NCBI RefSeq assembly: GCF_018221465.1
Contig: NZ_JAAIKR010000001.1
Span: 496,001 to 560,000 of the forward strand
DNA: 64,000 nucleotides
Direction of reading: 5' to 3'
DNA from: Shewanella intestini
GTDB lineage: Bacteria > Pseudomonadota > Gammaproteobacteria > Enterobacterales > Shewanellaceae
A model generated the notes under the pieces. The model saw only the letters and a program-made list of their open reading frames with translations, ran no database searches and had not been told where the DNA came from. Shown here piece after piece: positions 29,492 to 36,470 of the stretch; within the stretch, counting starts at the first letter, position 1, and each line of letters starts with the position of its first letter. The translations under genes and the position numbers were made by a program.

Positions 29492-30766
29492 TCATCGATT
29501 GGCGGTTTTTTTAGCGGCAGGCTTTTTAGGTGCTCTATGAAATGCCAGCCCTAGAATGATTAACCCTGGCCAAAATAAATAAGCCAAAATTTCTAAGTTT
29601 TCACCAAACGTATATAAGGTAAGTAGCATTAAAATGGCTAAGCCTGTCTTAGCAATGGCATAATCGAATATTTTAAATAGCAGTACAATAAAACTCACAA
29701 ACATCGGCACAGCCAGTGCAAATGCTCCCACAATACCTTTTACAAATAACAACCCATACCAAGTATGGTGAGAACCAATAGGCATGTATTCCACCATGTG
29801 TGGCCCGCGCTCGACAATACCGTGACCAAATACAATGGCTTCATTCCACCACCGCTGCAGGGCAATATCGGCCAATGCTTCCCGCACACGGGTCGAGTCT
29901 GCTCTAGCTGATTTAATGGTGCTGATGGTGGTTGATATGCCGTAAATGATTTTATCGCCCACAGCGCCGGCCACTAACATTATTGGACTAAGGAAAAAAT
30001 ACAGTATCGGTGAGCGTACCCATTGCAAACAACTGAAATAGCCAAACAACATGATATAACAGACAATTCCTAATCTTGATTGAGACATTAATACCATTAA
30101 CAAGCTGCCAGCCACCCCCCAAAATCGCCACCGTAAATCTTTTTCTTGATTAGCAAAAATAAAATATAAATTACCTAGCATACCTAGCGCGGGGGCCCAA
30201 GGGGTGAACAGTCGCCAGCGAGGCAGGCCACTACCAGGGTCTATTTCATATAGGCTAACTGAGAAAAATTCAGGGCCAGGGCCGCCAATAATACTTAGCG
30301 GTGAGACATAGAGGGTTTTGGGTAGGCCAATTAACCAAGCAAGAATGAACAGTGGTAATAGCATTACGGTGTATTTACACACTTTACAGCTAGCGCGGTA
30401 GATAATCTCTGCTCTGACATTAAGGCAGCTTAACGCTGGGAATACTGCAAGTAACGCCCAGCCTTTGGCCCAACCAATTGATGACTTTATTAACTTAGGT
30501 AGTCCCAGTGCTTGTTCAAGGTGGCCTGCAATTAAGGCCATCAGCATTAACCACATACCTAAAAACCATAAATAGTGTAAAAAAGTCAGTGGTTTTAAAG
30601 GTTGGCGATACATTTTTTTGATTACCATTTTTACAAATAGTACCCAAGCCAAAACCGGAGCGACGACGTACAAAGCCCCAAACACCCAAAAGACATGACT
30701 AAAAACTATTGCTCCGTAGATGAGTTTTTCGTCAAAATTTTGCGCAGTAATGGTTTTCGTATCCAT
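29492..30766 (-). CDS. Wzy-like O-antigen polymerase/ligase
   Basis: Polytopic inner-membrane protein of 424 aa, probably the polymerase that joins repeat units in the periplasm. About 10-12 hydrophobic helices are seen. The long periplasmic loop of the Wzy_C family carries GHGIVERGPHMVEYMPIGSH and HTWYGLLFVKGIVGA, matching the family pattern of a Gly-rich turn, Ser-His and Gly-Leu-Gly. The ATG at 30766 lies inside the end of the co-polymerase gene (61-bp overlap), which suggests coupling. An in-frame TTG at 30775 is a less likely start. A ligase role cannot be excluded, but the Wza/Wzz neighbours favour polymerase. Confidence 0.85.
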   Translation of the reverse strand: MDTKTITAQNFDEKLIYGAIVFSHVFWVFGALYVVAPVLAWVLFVKMVIKKMYRQPLKPLTFLHYLWFLGMWLMLMALIAGHLEQALGLPKLIKSSIGWAKGWALLAVFPALSCLNVRAEIIYRASCKVCKYTVMLLPLFILAWLIGLPKTLYVSPLSIIGGPGPEFFSVSLYEIDPGSGLPRWRLFTPWAPALGMLGNLYFIFANQEKDLRWRFWGVAGSLLMVLMSQSRLGIVCYIMLFGYFSCLQWVRSPILYFFLSPIMLVAGAVGDKIIYGISTTISTIKSARADSTRVREALADIALQRWWNEAIVFGHGIVERGPHMVEYMPIGSHHTWYGLLFVKGIVGAFALAVPMFVSFIVLLFKIFDYAIAKTGLAILMLLTLYTFGENLEILAYLFWPGLIILGLAFHRAPKKPAAKKTANR

Positions 30767-32280
30767 AAAATGCAAAGTCCTGTGATTGACATAAACGAGG
30801 CGCTCAGTGCAGCCACCATTAATAAAATGATGGTTAATTTATTTGATGTTGTTGGCAGTGTTGGTGGCGACAATAATTGGAGCAATGGATAAGCGGTATA
30901 AATATCGGCTTTGCTGACATCCATTTTGGCAATCGCTGAGGTTAAAATCGCTGTAGCCAGTTGATGTTCGCGGTGTAGGTCTTCCAATAGCGCGGCATCA
31001 TCATTACTGGACTCTAGACGGTCTTCCCAAGCAAGTATTTCATGATCTAAGCGAAATAATTCATGTTCTAATCCTTCGCGTTCAGCACGTACGGCAATCA
31101 GTTGTTCAAATAATTGTGAACGGCCATCAATATCATCGATAGTGAGTAAGGCTAAGATTTTTTGACTATTTCTTCCAAGTAATGACGAAATATGATGATT
31201 TAATGCTTGATAAAGTTTGTTTTTTTGCGCTTTCATTGTCGTTATTTGTGGATGATTTGTTCCATAATGCGCTGACATTTCATGTAGTTGTGCTTTGGTG
31301 GTATTCAAGGATGCGACCATTTCTTGGATTAACTTGTCGTTATGTAGTTTTAGTAGGTCTGCTGCCAGTTTAGGGCTGGTATCTAAGTGACGTATTAATG
31401 CGGTTTCTTTTGCACTTAAACCGTTAACTTTTGACACTAACGTCACTCGGTTGTGACGCAACCTTTCTATCGTAATCGCCAATTCTTTGAATTGATCCAA
31501 AGAGACCAAGCCGCGTTCAGATTGAAATCCTAAAATCGCTTTTTGGGTTGAATTCACTTTGTTTGAAAAGCCGCTTAATCCTCGTCTAATGCCATTTTCA
31601 CGCATTTTCACTTCATCACTACGCAGTTCATCAAGCATCACTTGTAGAGTGCGATATAACGCCCATGCTTTGGCTTGAGCAATTTTAGGGTCGTTAGCAT
31701 TAATGCTAAATAGCATTAATCCAGTTTGATTGGGTAATTTAAGCTTCGGCTTTCCTATGGTGCCAGCAGGCATTTTAGCCATTTGTGCCGCTCTGATGAG
31801 CAATAACTCGCTGTTAGCAATTGCTTTATAATTCTCTCTTGGGTCAATAGCTGAGCTTGAATAAGGCGAACTAGAAGAAGAGGTTGCTTGGCCTAAACTT
31901 TCTAAGTTTACTAATGCTCCAGCGCCGTTACCGGGCAAAATAACTGACCATTTAGACTCATAACGGGTTGGCGCAAGTAGCATTAAAATGCCTGCAATTA
32001 TCCAAATGGTCAGTATGGCTGCGAAACCCGTTTTTAAATATAAACGTTTGCGTGACGCATGAGTAAGTTGACTACCTTCAACGGCTGCACGTTTAAGCCA
32101 AAATAAGTAGGCAAGTTCAGAAATACTTTGCTCTTGCTCATTGTTATTAATATGGTAATGCTGCTCAGTTGCCTCAGTTGCCTCAGTTGCCTCAGTTGCC
32201 TCAGTTGCCTCAGTTGCCTCAGTTGCCTCAGTTGAAGAACTACGTTTTCTATTCGCATTAGAGTCTGATTTTTTTGTCAT
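30706..32280 (-). CDS. Wzz/Wzc-type polysaccharide co-polymerase without kinase domain
   Basis: Chain-length determinant protein of 524 aa. The N-terminal cytoplasmic part holds seven EAT tripeptides (residues about 17-37). A first membrane helix lies near 70-90 (AAILTIWIIAGILMLLAP) and a second near 490-510 (LTIILLMVAALSASFMS). Between them is a periplasmic Wzz domain followed by long helices with coiled-coil character. It ends 20 residues after the second helix, so the Walker/tyrosine-kinase domain of Wzc is absent. It probably works with Wza (32290-33537) and Wzy (29492-30766). The start ATG at 32280 is 9 bp after the wza-like stop. Confidence 0.87.
   Translation of the reverse strand: MTKKSDSNANRKRSSSTEATEATEATEATEATEATEATEQHYHINNNEQEQSISELAYLFWLKRAAVEGSQLTHASRKRLYLKTGFAAILTIWIIAGILMLLAPTRYESKWSVILPGNGAGALVNLESLGQATSSSSSPYSSSAIDPRENYKAIANSELLLIRAAQMAKMPAGTIGKPKLKLPNQTGLMLFSINANDPKIAQAKAWALYRTLQVMLDELRSDEVKMRENGIRRGLSGFSNKVNSTQKAILGFQSERGLVSLDQFKELAITIERLRHNRVTLVSKVNGLSAKETALIRHLDTSPKLAADLLKLHNDKLIQEMVASLNTTKAQLHEMSAHYGTNHPQITTMKAQKNKLYQALNHHISSLLGRNSQKILALLTIDDIDGRSQLFEQLIAVRAEREGLEHELFRLDHEILAWEDRLESSNDDAALLEDLHREHQLATAILTSAIAKMDVSKADIYTAYPLLQLLSPPTLPTTSNKLTIILLMVAALSASFMSITGLCILWIRKPLLRKILTKNSSTEQ
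32169..32231. repeat. In-frame 9-bp tandem repeat, 7 copies
   Basis: Seven perfect copies of TTGCCTCAG (plus strand) encode the EAT repeat in the co-polymerase N-terminus. The period is a multiple of three, so slippage changes length without a frameshift. Confidence 0.97.
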
Positions 32281-32289
32281 TAATGCCTC

Positions 32290-33537
32290 CTAGAAATAAC
32301 CCATTAGACTCGATGGAATAACGACTTCTGTGATACTACGAACAATCTCACGGGCGTTAGTGACCCGGGAGTCATAACACGCAATGCCGTCACCGGGTAA
32401 TAACACCGGATTCATATTGGGTTTCCATGCTTGGCGAATGAGATCGTCAATCGCACGTTCAACTACATCAATTTTGCTAGAAAGTGGGTTCTTGGTGACT
32501 AAAATCACGTACCGCGAGGCATTGGTTGATTGCGCGCCGCCAACACAGTTAGCTGCAATTGCACCATTGAGTAATCTTGTTCCATAAGGAAAGCGAGTGG
32601 CTTCGCGGTCTACTGCCGACTGGCTATTGGAGCTCGCAGGTTGGGTAAGGTTTGACATAAACACCCTAATTCCTGGCGGGGTAATTTGAGATGGCCTAAC
32701 TAAGTCGTCATTAAACGTGTGGGTCGTGGGAACATGGACTCTATCACCACTCATTAGGGTAAATTGTTGCAGTTCACGACCAGTAAAAATACTTGTTAGA
32801 TCCAGTTGGTAGACATAATCGTTGCGAGTAACTGTTACACGGGTGATATCAGCATCTGGGCGGATGCCTCCTGAAGATTTAATCGCAGTTGTTATCGAAC
32901 GATCACTGGCTTGATCGCCACTGTAATTGCTACCATCATCGATGTTTTCCACTGGTTTCTTTTTATTAATCATATGCTGGCCTGGCTCAAAAATAGCCCC
33001 AGAACTAATGATATTAATGGCAGCCCAACTAATAGGGACAATGCTTATTCTAATGGCATGTTCATGCATCATATTTAATTCAATCAGCGTGTGTTTAATG
33101 CGTTGGTTTAACTGCTCAAGGGTTAAGTTACTGGCTTTAATTGCTGGTAAGTAAGGCAGGTAAATATTACCATCCGCATCCACTTCTACCGCGCGGCTAA
33201 AGTCGTCGCCATTGAGAATATGAATATCTATTTTGTCACCGACAGAAAGCGCGAGCGGGCGATTAAAGTGGTGAATATTGTCTTTGGTAATGATAATTGG
33301 CAATTTGGCGTGTCTAGGGTCAAAGCCTTGTGCATGGTATGGCGGAAATGGGTGGCCATTTATCGCACTAATGGTGCGTAGATAAGGGGTAGTTTGGCTA
33401 AAATAATGACAACCATTAATGTCAACTTGGTTGCTGTCTTCATGACAAACATCTTCACTTTTAGGTTTCATTGGGGTGACGCAGCCCGTTAGACTGAGTG
33501 ATAGCAACAATAGCATTGCAGATTTGAAAATATGCAT
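32290..33537 (-). CDS. Outer-membrane polysaccharide export lipoprotein (Wza-like)
   Basis: Outer-membrane exporter of 415 aa. It begins with a lipoprotein signal ending SLTGC. The polysaccharide-export domain starts at ALSVGDKIDIHILNGDDFSR and includes VDADGNIYLPYL. SLBB-like segments follow (FEPGQHMINKK, GGIRPDADITRVTV). I chose the ATG at 33537, with AAGGAG six bases upstream; an upstream in-frame codon at 33558 is less likely. It lies 50 bp after the STAS gene and starts the export part of the operon. In the syp comparison it corresponds to SypC. Confidence 0.93.
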   Translation of the reverse strand: MHIFKSAMLLLLSLSLTGCVTPMKPKSEDVCHEDSNQVDINGCHYFSQTTPYLRTISAINGHPFPPYHAQGFDPRHAKLPIIITKDNIHHFNRPLALSVGDKIDIHILNGDDFSRAVEVDADGNIYLPYLPAIKASNLTLEQLNQRIKHTLIELNMMHEHAIRISIVPISWAAINIISSGAIFEPGQHMINKKKPVENIDDGSNYSGDQASDRSITTAIKSSGGIRPDADITRVTVTRNDYVYQLDLTSIFTGRELQQFTLMSGDRVHVPTTHTFNDDLVRPSQITPPGIRVFMSNLTQPASSNSQSAVDREATRFPYGTRLLNGAIAANCVGGAQSTNASRYVILVTKNPLSSKIDVVERAIDDLIRQAWKPNMNPVLLPGDGIACYDSRVTNAREIVRSITEVVIPSSLMGYF

Positions 33538-33587
33538 AACAGGCTCCTTGTCACACAAACAGATAAATGAAAGATGTTTTTTAAGGG

Positions 33588-33953
33588 CTACACCGCTTGC
33601 TTTTCGTTTTGGTCAAAACGTAAAGCAATTAAGGCTTGTTCTTCTGTTTCGTAGATTTCCATAATCAGATGTAATCGAGTCAATTCAATGAGTGCCAGTA
33701 CACTTGGCGTAGGGTTAAGCAATACCACTTCACCCGAGTATTTTTTGACTTGATTGCGAGCAGAGATAAGTACAGATAACCCGCTTGAGTCAATATATTG
33801 TAGTGCTTGCAGGTCAAATACTAAGCGGGTGTTACCACGGTCAATATAATCAATAATGGCGGCCCTAAAAGTAGGGGTTTGCGCCATGACCATTTTTTCT
33901 GGCAAATGGACGATACTGGCATGCATGTCGGGTTTCGCTTCAAATTTCATCAT
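33588..33953 (-). CDS. STAS-domain anti-sigma-factor-antagonist-like protein (SypA/SpoIIAA type)
   Basis: Single STAS domain of 121 aa, the switch protein of a partner-switching system. Its key motif YIDSSGLSVLI gives Ser56/Ser57, the site that RsbW-type kinases phosphorylate and PP2C phosphatases reset. Kinase and phosphatase candidates are just upstream (34502-34891 and 34949-36151). In Vibrio fischeri the STAS protein SypA, in its unphosphorylated form, promotes biofilm formation; the same role is likely. I chose the ATG at 33953 (or 33950) because a near-perfect sigma-54 promoter lies at 33995-34010; a longer frame to 34034 would overlap that promoter. First gene of the STAS-wza-wzz-wzy operon. 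Confidence 0.9.
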   Translation of the reverse strand: MMKFEAKPDMHASIVHLPEKMVMAQTPTFRAAIIDYIDRGNTRLVFDLQALQYIDSSGLSVLISARNQVKKYSGEVVLLNPTPSVLALIELTRLHLIMEIYETEEQALIALRFDQNEKQAV

Positions 33954-33994
33954 AAATGACTCTCTTATTAATTCATCTGGGGATAACCTTATAA

Positions 33995-34010
33995 AGCACA
34001 TGTCGTGCCA
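33995..34010 (-). promoter_or_regulatory. Sigma-54 promoter of the STAS-EPS operon
   Basis: TGGCACGACATGTGCT on the minus strand fits the consensus TGGCACG-N4-TTGCW at 11 of 12 defined positions, with the invariant GG and GC correctly spaced. It lies 42 bp before the STAS ATG. The activator is probably the sigma-54-dependent regulator at 40440-41924. Confidence 0.8.
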
Positions 34011-34083
34011 ATAGTTAAAGTTGTTATTAATCAAGTTTTTACAGTAGGTCTGGTACGATTGTATTTAGTTAAAAGGGATTTTT

Positions 34084-34109
34084 TGCAAGATGAGAATGCA
34101 AAATGAGAA
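34084..34109 (-). promoter_or_regulatory. Tandem SypG-type enhancer candidate
   Basis: Two adjacent 13-bp units, TTCTCATTTTGCA and TTCTCATCTTGCA on the minus strand, both fit TTCTCA-N3-TGC. This is the syp enhancer pattern as I remember it from V. fischeri. They end 74 bp upstream of the sigma-54 promoter, a normal enhancer distance. Confidence 0.65.
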
Positions 34110-34305
34110 TCAATTTTTATTTTTGTAAAACAGTCGCTTAGGTCTTTATGCAAACAAGGTGAATATTCAGGCGTCAACAGGGCATGCTTGGAAGTGAAGC
34201 GATAGCGCGAAAAAGAAAGGCGGTTATCTAGCGCGAATTTCAATGAGCAGAGGGATTTATCAAATGGGCATTGTTTTGTTGGATATTTGTTTATTTCGCT
34301 ATTGT

Positions 34306-34409
34306 GGCTTACAGGCTTACAGGCTTACAGGCTTACAGGCTTACAGGCTTACAGGCTTACAGGCTTACAGGCTTACAGGCTTACAGGCTTACAGGCTTAC
34401 AGGCTTACA
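34306..34409. repeat. 8-bp tandem repeat, 13 copies
   Basis: Thirteen perfect copies of GGCTTACA followed by a partial unit. It lies downstream of the RsbW-like gene and about 200 bp upstream of the enhancer candidate. Open frames across it are artefacts of the repeat. Confidence 0.97.
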
Positions 34410-34501
34410 GGCACAAGTAAGCTGACGCGAGTACAGTCGCAGCATGGATATTTGATGATGAAATCACAACTTAAGCATGTTTTATCTTATTTATAAAAAA
34501 G

Positions 34502-34891
34502 TTAACGCAACAAACTTAAACGCAAGTGGGTGCCTAATACCGACGGCTTTAATACCACTTGATCCATCCAATTATCCATGATCCACAAGCCACGACCATT
34601 TTCTTGTTCAATATTAGGGCATTCATTCACATCGGGTAACGGACTAAAATTGGCTTTATCAAGCACATCAACCATGATTTTTTGATCATTGCAATGTAGC
34701 ATAATGATGATTTCATTAGCATGGCTGCCGCCGTGTTGTAATGCATTATTTACCCCTTCCATCGTGCAGGTAATCAATTTAAAGCGCTGTGCTTCAGTGA
34801 CATTATTTAACAGCATAAATTGTTCAAGCTCTTCGCATAAATGGTTATCTTCAATGATGTTTTGGCTTAAGTTAATTTGCAGGGTGTTCAT
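34502..34891 (-). CDS. RsbW-like serine kinase / anti-sigma factor (HATPase_c)
   Basis: Small GHKL ATPase of 129 aa, the size of stand-alone RsbW/SpoIIAB kinases. The N box is MEGVNNALQHG (residues 44-54), the G1 region is VDVLDKAN near 74-81 and the glycine loop is GRGLWIM at 99-105. It should phosphorylate the STAS protein at 33588-33953. In V. fischeri this activity is, as I recall, a domain of SypE; here it is a separate gene. The ATG at 34891 has AAGGA six bases upstream, while the ATG at 34897 directly abuts it. It lies 57 bp after the REC-PP2C gene. Confidence 0.87.
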   Translation of the reverse strand: MNTLQINLSQNIIEDNHLCEELEQFMLLNNVTEAQRFKLITCTMEGVNNALQHGGSHANEIIIMLHCNDQKIMVDVLDKANFSPLPDVNECPNIEQENGRGLWIMDNWMDQVVLKPSVLGTHLRLSLLR

Positions 34892-34948
34892 GGTCATTCC
34901 TTAACGGTTAATCTGTTGCTGATAAATGGTTATTAGGGCATGTTTAGG

Positions 34949-36151
34949 TTATTTCTCAATAGCGTCATGACTGAGTAAAAGTACTGAAATATCATCTTGT
35001 TGCTGACCTTGTTGCCACAAAGATAAGCAATGTTGTAAATGCGCCAATAGTGCACTTGGGCCAAGTGAAACAGTGTTTTTACAAATATTGAGCAACCTTT
35101 GCATGCCAAACATGCCGTGAGTATCGTGATGCCCTTCATAAGCGCCATCTGAGTAAATCATCAATCTATCGTTGGGTTGCAAAATTGACTGCCAATTAGT
35201 GTATTGGGTGTCCTTACTTATCCCAACTGGCAAATGAGAGGGCATGTTTATTTCACTGGCATTTTGGGGACCCATAATCACAGGTCGTGGATGACCTGCA
35301 TTACTGAGTATGAGCTCACCACTGAGCGTATTGAATTTACCAATGAGTACAGTGGCGAATGTGCCTTGGTCACAAGGGTCAATAAAGTGTTGATTTAAAT
35401 GACACATTAATTCAGCAGGGGTTAATTGCCAGTCCACTTGGTTAGGGTTTAATAATTGCGTCAAGGTGAAGCTCAGCATCGCTGGGCCTGCGCCGTGACC
35501 GGTGATATCAACTAAAAAGAACCCAATGGTGTCATTATCAATGGCGAAGCATTGCATCATGTCTCCAGCGAGTTCACTTGCAGCAATAAAACAATGGTTG
35601 GCTTGCCAATGATTTTGGCTAAATTCTGCATCGGGTAATAAGGCTTGTTGCAATAACGCAGCTTGTTGTAATTCTGTTTGCTTGTCATTTAATTGTGCTT
35701 GATTAAGCGCTAATGCTTGAGTTAATTCTTGTTGCTGGGCGTGCATAACATGTTGCGCACTGACAAGGCGTAAGGCCGCCACAACGCGTATTTGCAATAC
35801 TTTAGGAGCAAATGGTTTTGCAAGGTAATCGTCTGCGCCTGATGACATAGCGAAAATTAAATCTTCATCTTGGCTGTTACCTGTTAACAATAAAATATAA
35901 GGAGGGCTAGCGTGCTTTTTGACGGCAATACATAACTCAATCCCTGAAAGATTAGGCATTCGCCAATCACTTAAAATCAGATCAAAGGTTTGATGCTGAC
36001 ATAAATCTAATGCTTTTTGGCCGTCATTGCAGTCCATCACGTCCATTGTCGCGCCTTCAAACTGAATCGCTTTAATGACCGAAGAGATAAATAACCGTTC
36101 ACTATGACTGTCTTCAACGACCAAAATACGAAACATTCTTGGTTCGGGCAT
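34949..36151 (-). CDS. Response regulator with PP2C (SpoIIE/RsbU-type) phosphatase
   Basis: Two-domain signalling protein of 400 aa. The receiver (residues about 8-125) has the acidic pair in VVEDSHSE, phospho-acceptor Asp62 in LSDWRMPN and the Lys of YLAKPF. A Gln- and Ala-rich coiled coil (130-170) links to a PP2C-type phosphatase with DITGHG (215-220), LSNAGHPRPV, IYSDGAYEG and QDDISVLLL, so metal ligands are present. Phosphorylation of Asp62 probably controls dephosphorylation of the STAS protein. It is similar in plan to SypE and HsbR minus their kinase domain. The ATG at 36151 has AAAGG upstream; a GTG at 36160 is possible. A strong sigma-54 promoter precedes it. Confidence 0.92.
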   Translation of the reverse strand: MPEPRMFRILVVEDSHSERLFISSVIKAIQFEGATMDVMDCNDGQKALDLCQHQTFDLILSDWRMPNLSGIELCIAVKKHASPPYILLLTGNSQDEDLIFAMSSGADDYLAKPFAPKVLQIRVVAALRLVSAQHVMHAQQQELTQALALNQAQLNDKQTELQQAALLQQALLPDAEFSQNHWQANHCFIAASELAGDMMQCFAIDNDTIGFFLVDITGHGAGPAMLSFTLTQLLNPNQVDWQLTPAELMCHLNQHFIDPCDQGTFATVLIGKFNTLSGELILSNAGHPRPVIMGPQNASEINMPSHLPVGISKDTQYTNWQSILQPNDRLMIYSDGAYEGHHDTHGMFGMQRLLNICKNTVSLGPSALLAHLQHCLSLWQQGQQQDDISVLLLSHDAIEK

Positions 36152-36236
36152 GCTTTTCACCTTTTATTTGTACTAAATTAAATGTTCATGATAATTTTTT
36201 GCGATATGCAACATTTTTTCTGCACTTACAATAAAT

Positions 36237-36252
36237 AGCAAAGGACGTGCCT
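36237..36252 (-). promoter_or_regulatory. Sigma-54 promoter of the REC-PP2C gene
   Basis: AGGCACGTCCTTTGCT on the minus strand equals the consensus TGGCACG-N4-TTGCW except for the first base. It lies 86 bp before the ATG at 36151. Confidence 0.8.
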
Positions 36253-36340
36253 AATATTTTATTTGTAATAAAATCAATGTGTTGATTTTTTGTTTTGTAG
36301 TTGCTTATTTACATATTGCATCTTCTATTCAAGTTTAATT

Positions 36341-36352
36341 GCAAATTGCAAA
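36341..36352 (-). promoter_or_regulatory. Candidate activator site upstream of REC-PP2C
   Basis: TTTGCAATTTGC on the minus strand, fitting TTNNCA-N3-TGC and about 90 bp upstream of the sigma-54 promoter. It lies in the 310-bp divergent region shared with the histidine kinase gene. Confidence 0.4.
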
Positions 36353-36470
36353 GACCTGATTCATAGTGAAGTTAGTCAGAACGAATAAACGAAAGTTTGA
36401 TAAACATCGTGCTAAAAACGCAGTTGATTATTTGAATTAATTTCAAGTTTTCAAATAAAGGAGAAGGGAT

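Larger units (their letters stand above)
33954..34501. other. Regulatory region between the RsbW-like gene and the STAS gene
   Basis: About 550 bp without a credible gene. It contains, in minus-strand order, a 13-copy 8-bp repeat, a tandem enhancer candidate and a sigma-54 promoter. Confidence 0.7.

Noticed and set aside
33954-34034. 27-residue extension of the STAS protein
   Set aside because: It would overlap the sigma-54 promoter, and the STAS domain begins after the ATG pair at 33953/33950.
34243-34496. Two overlapping frames with repeated GLQAYRLT units
   Set aside because: They exist only because the 8-bp array has no stop in two frames; no ribosome-binding site and no family resemblance.
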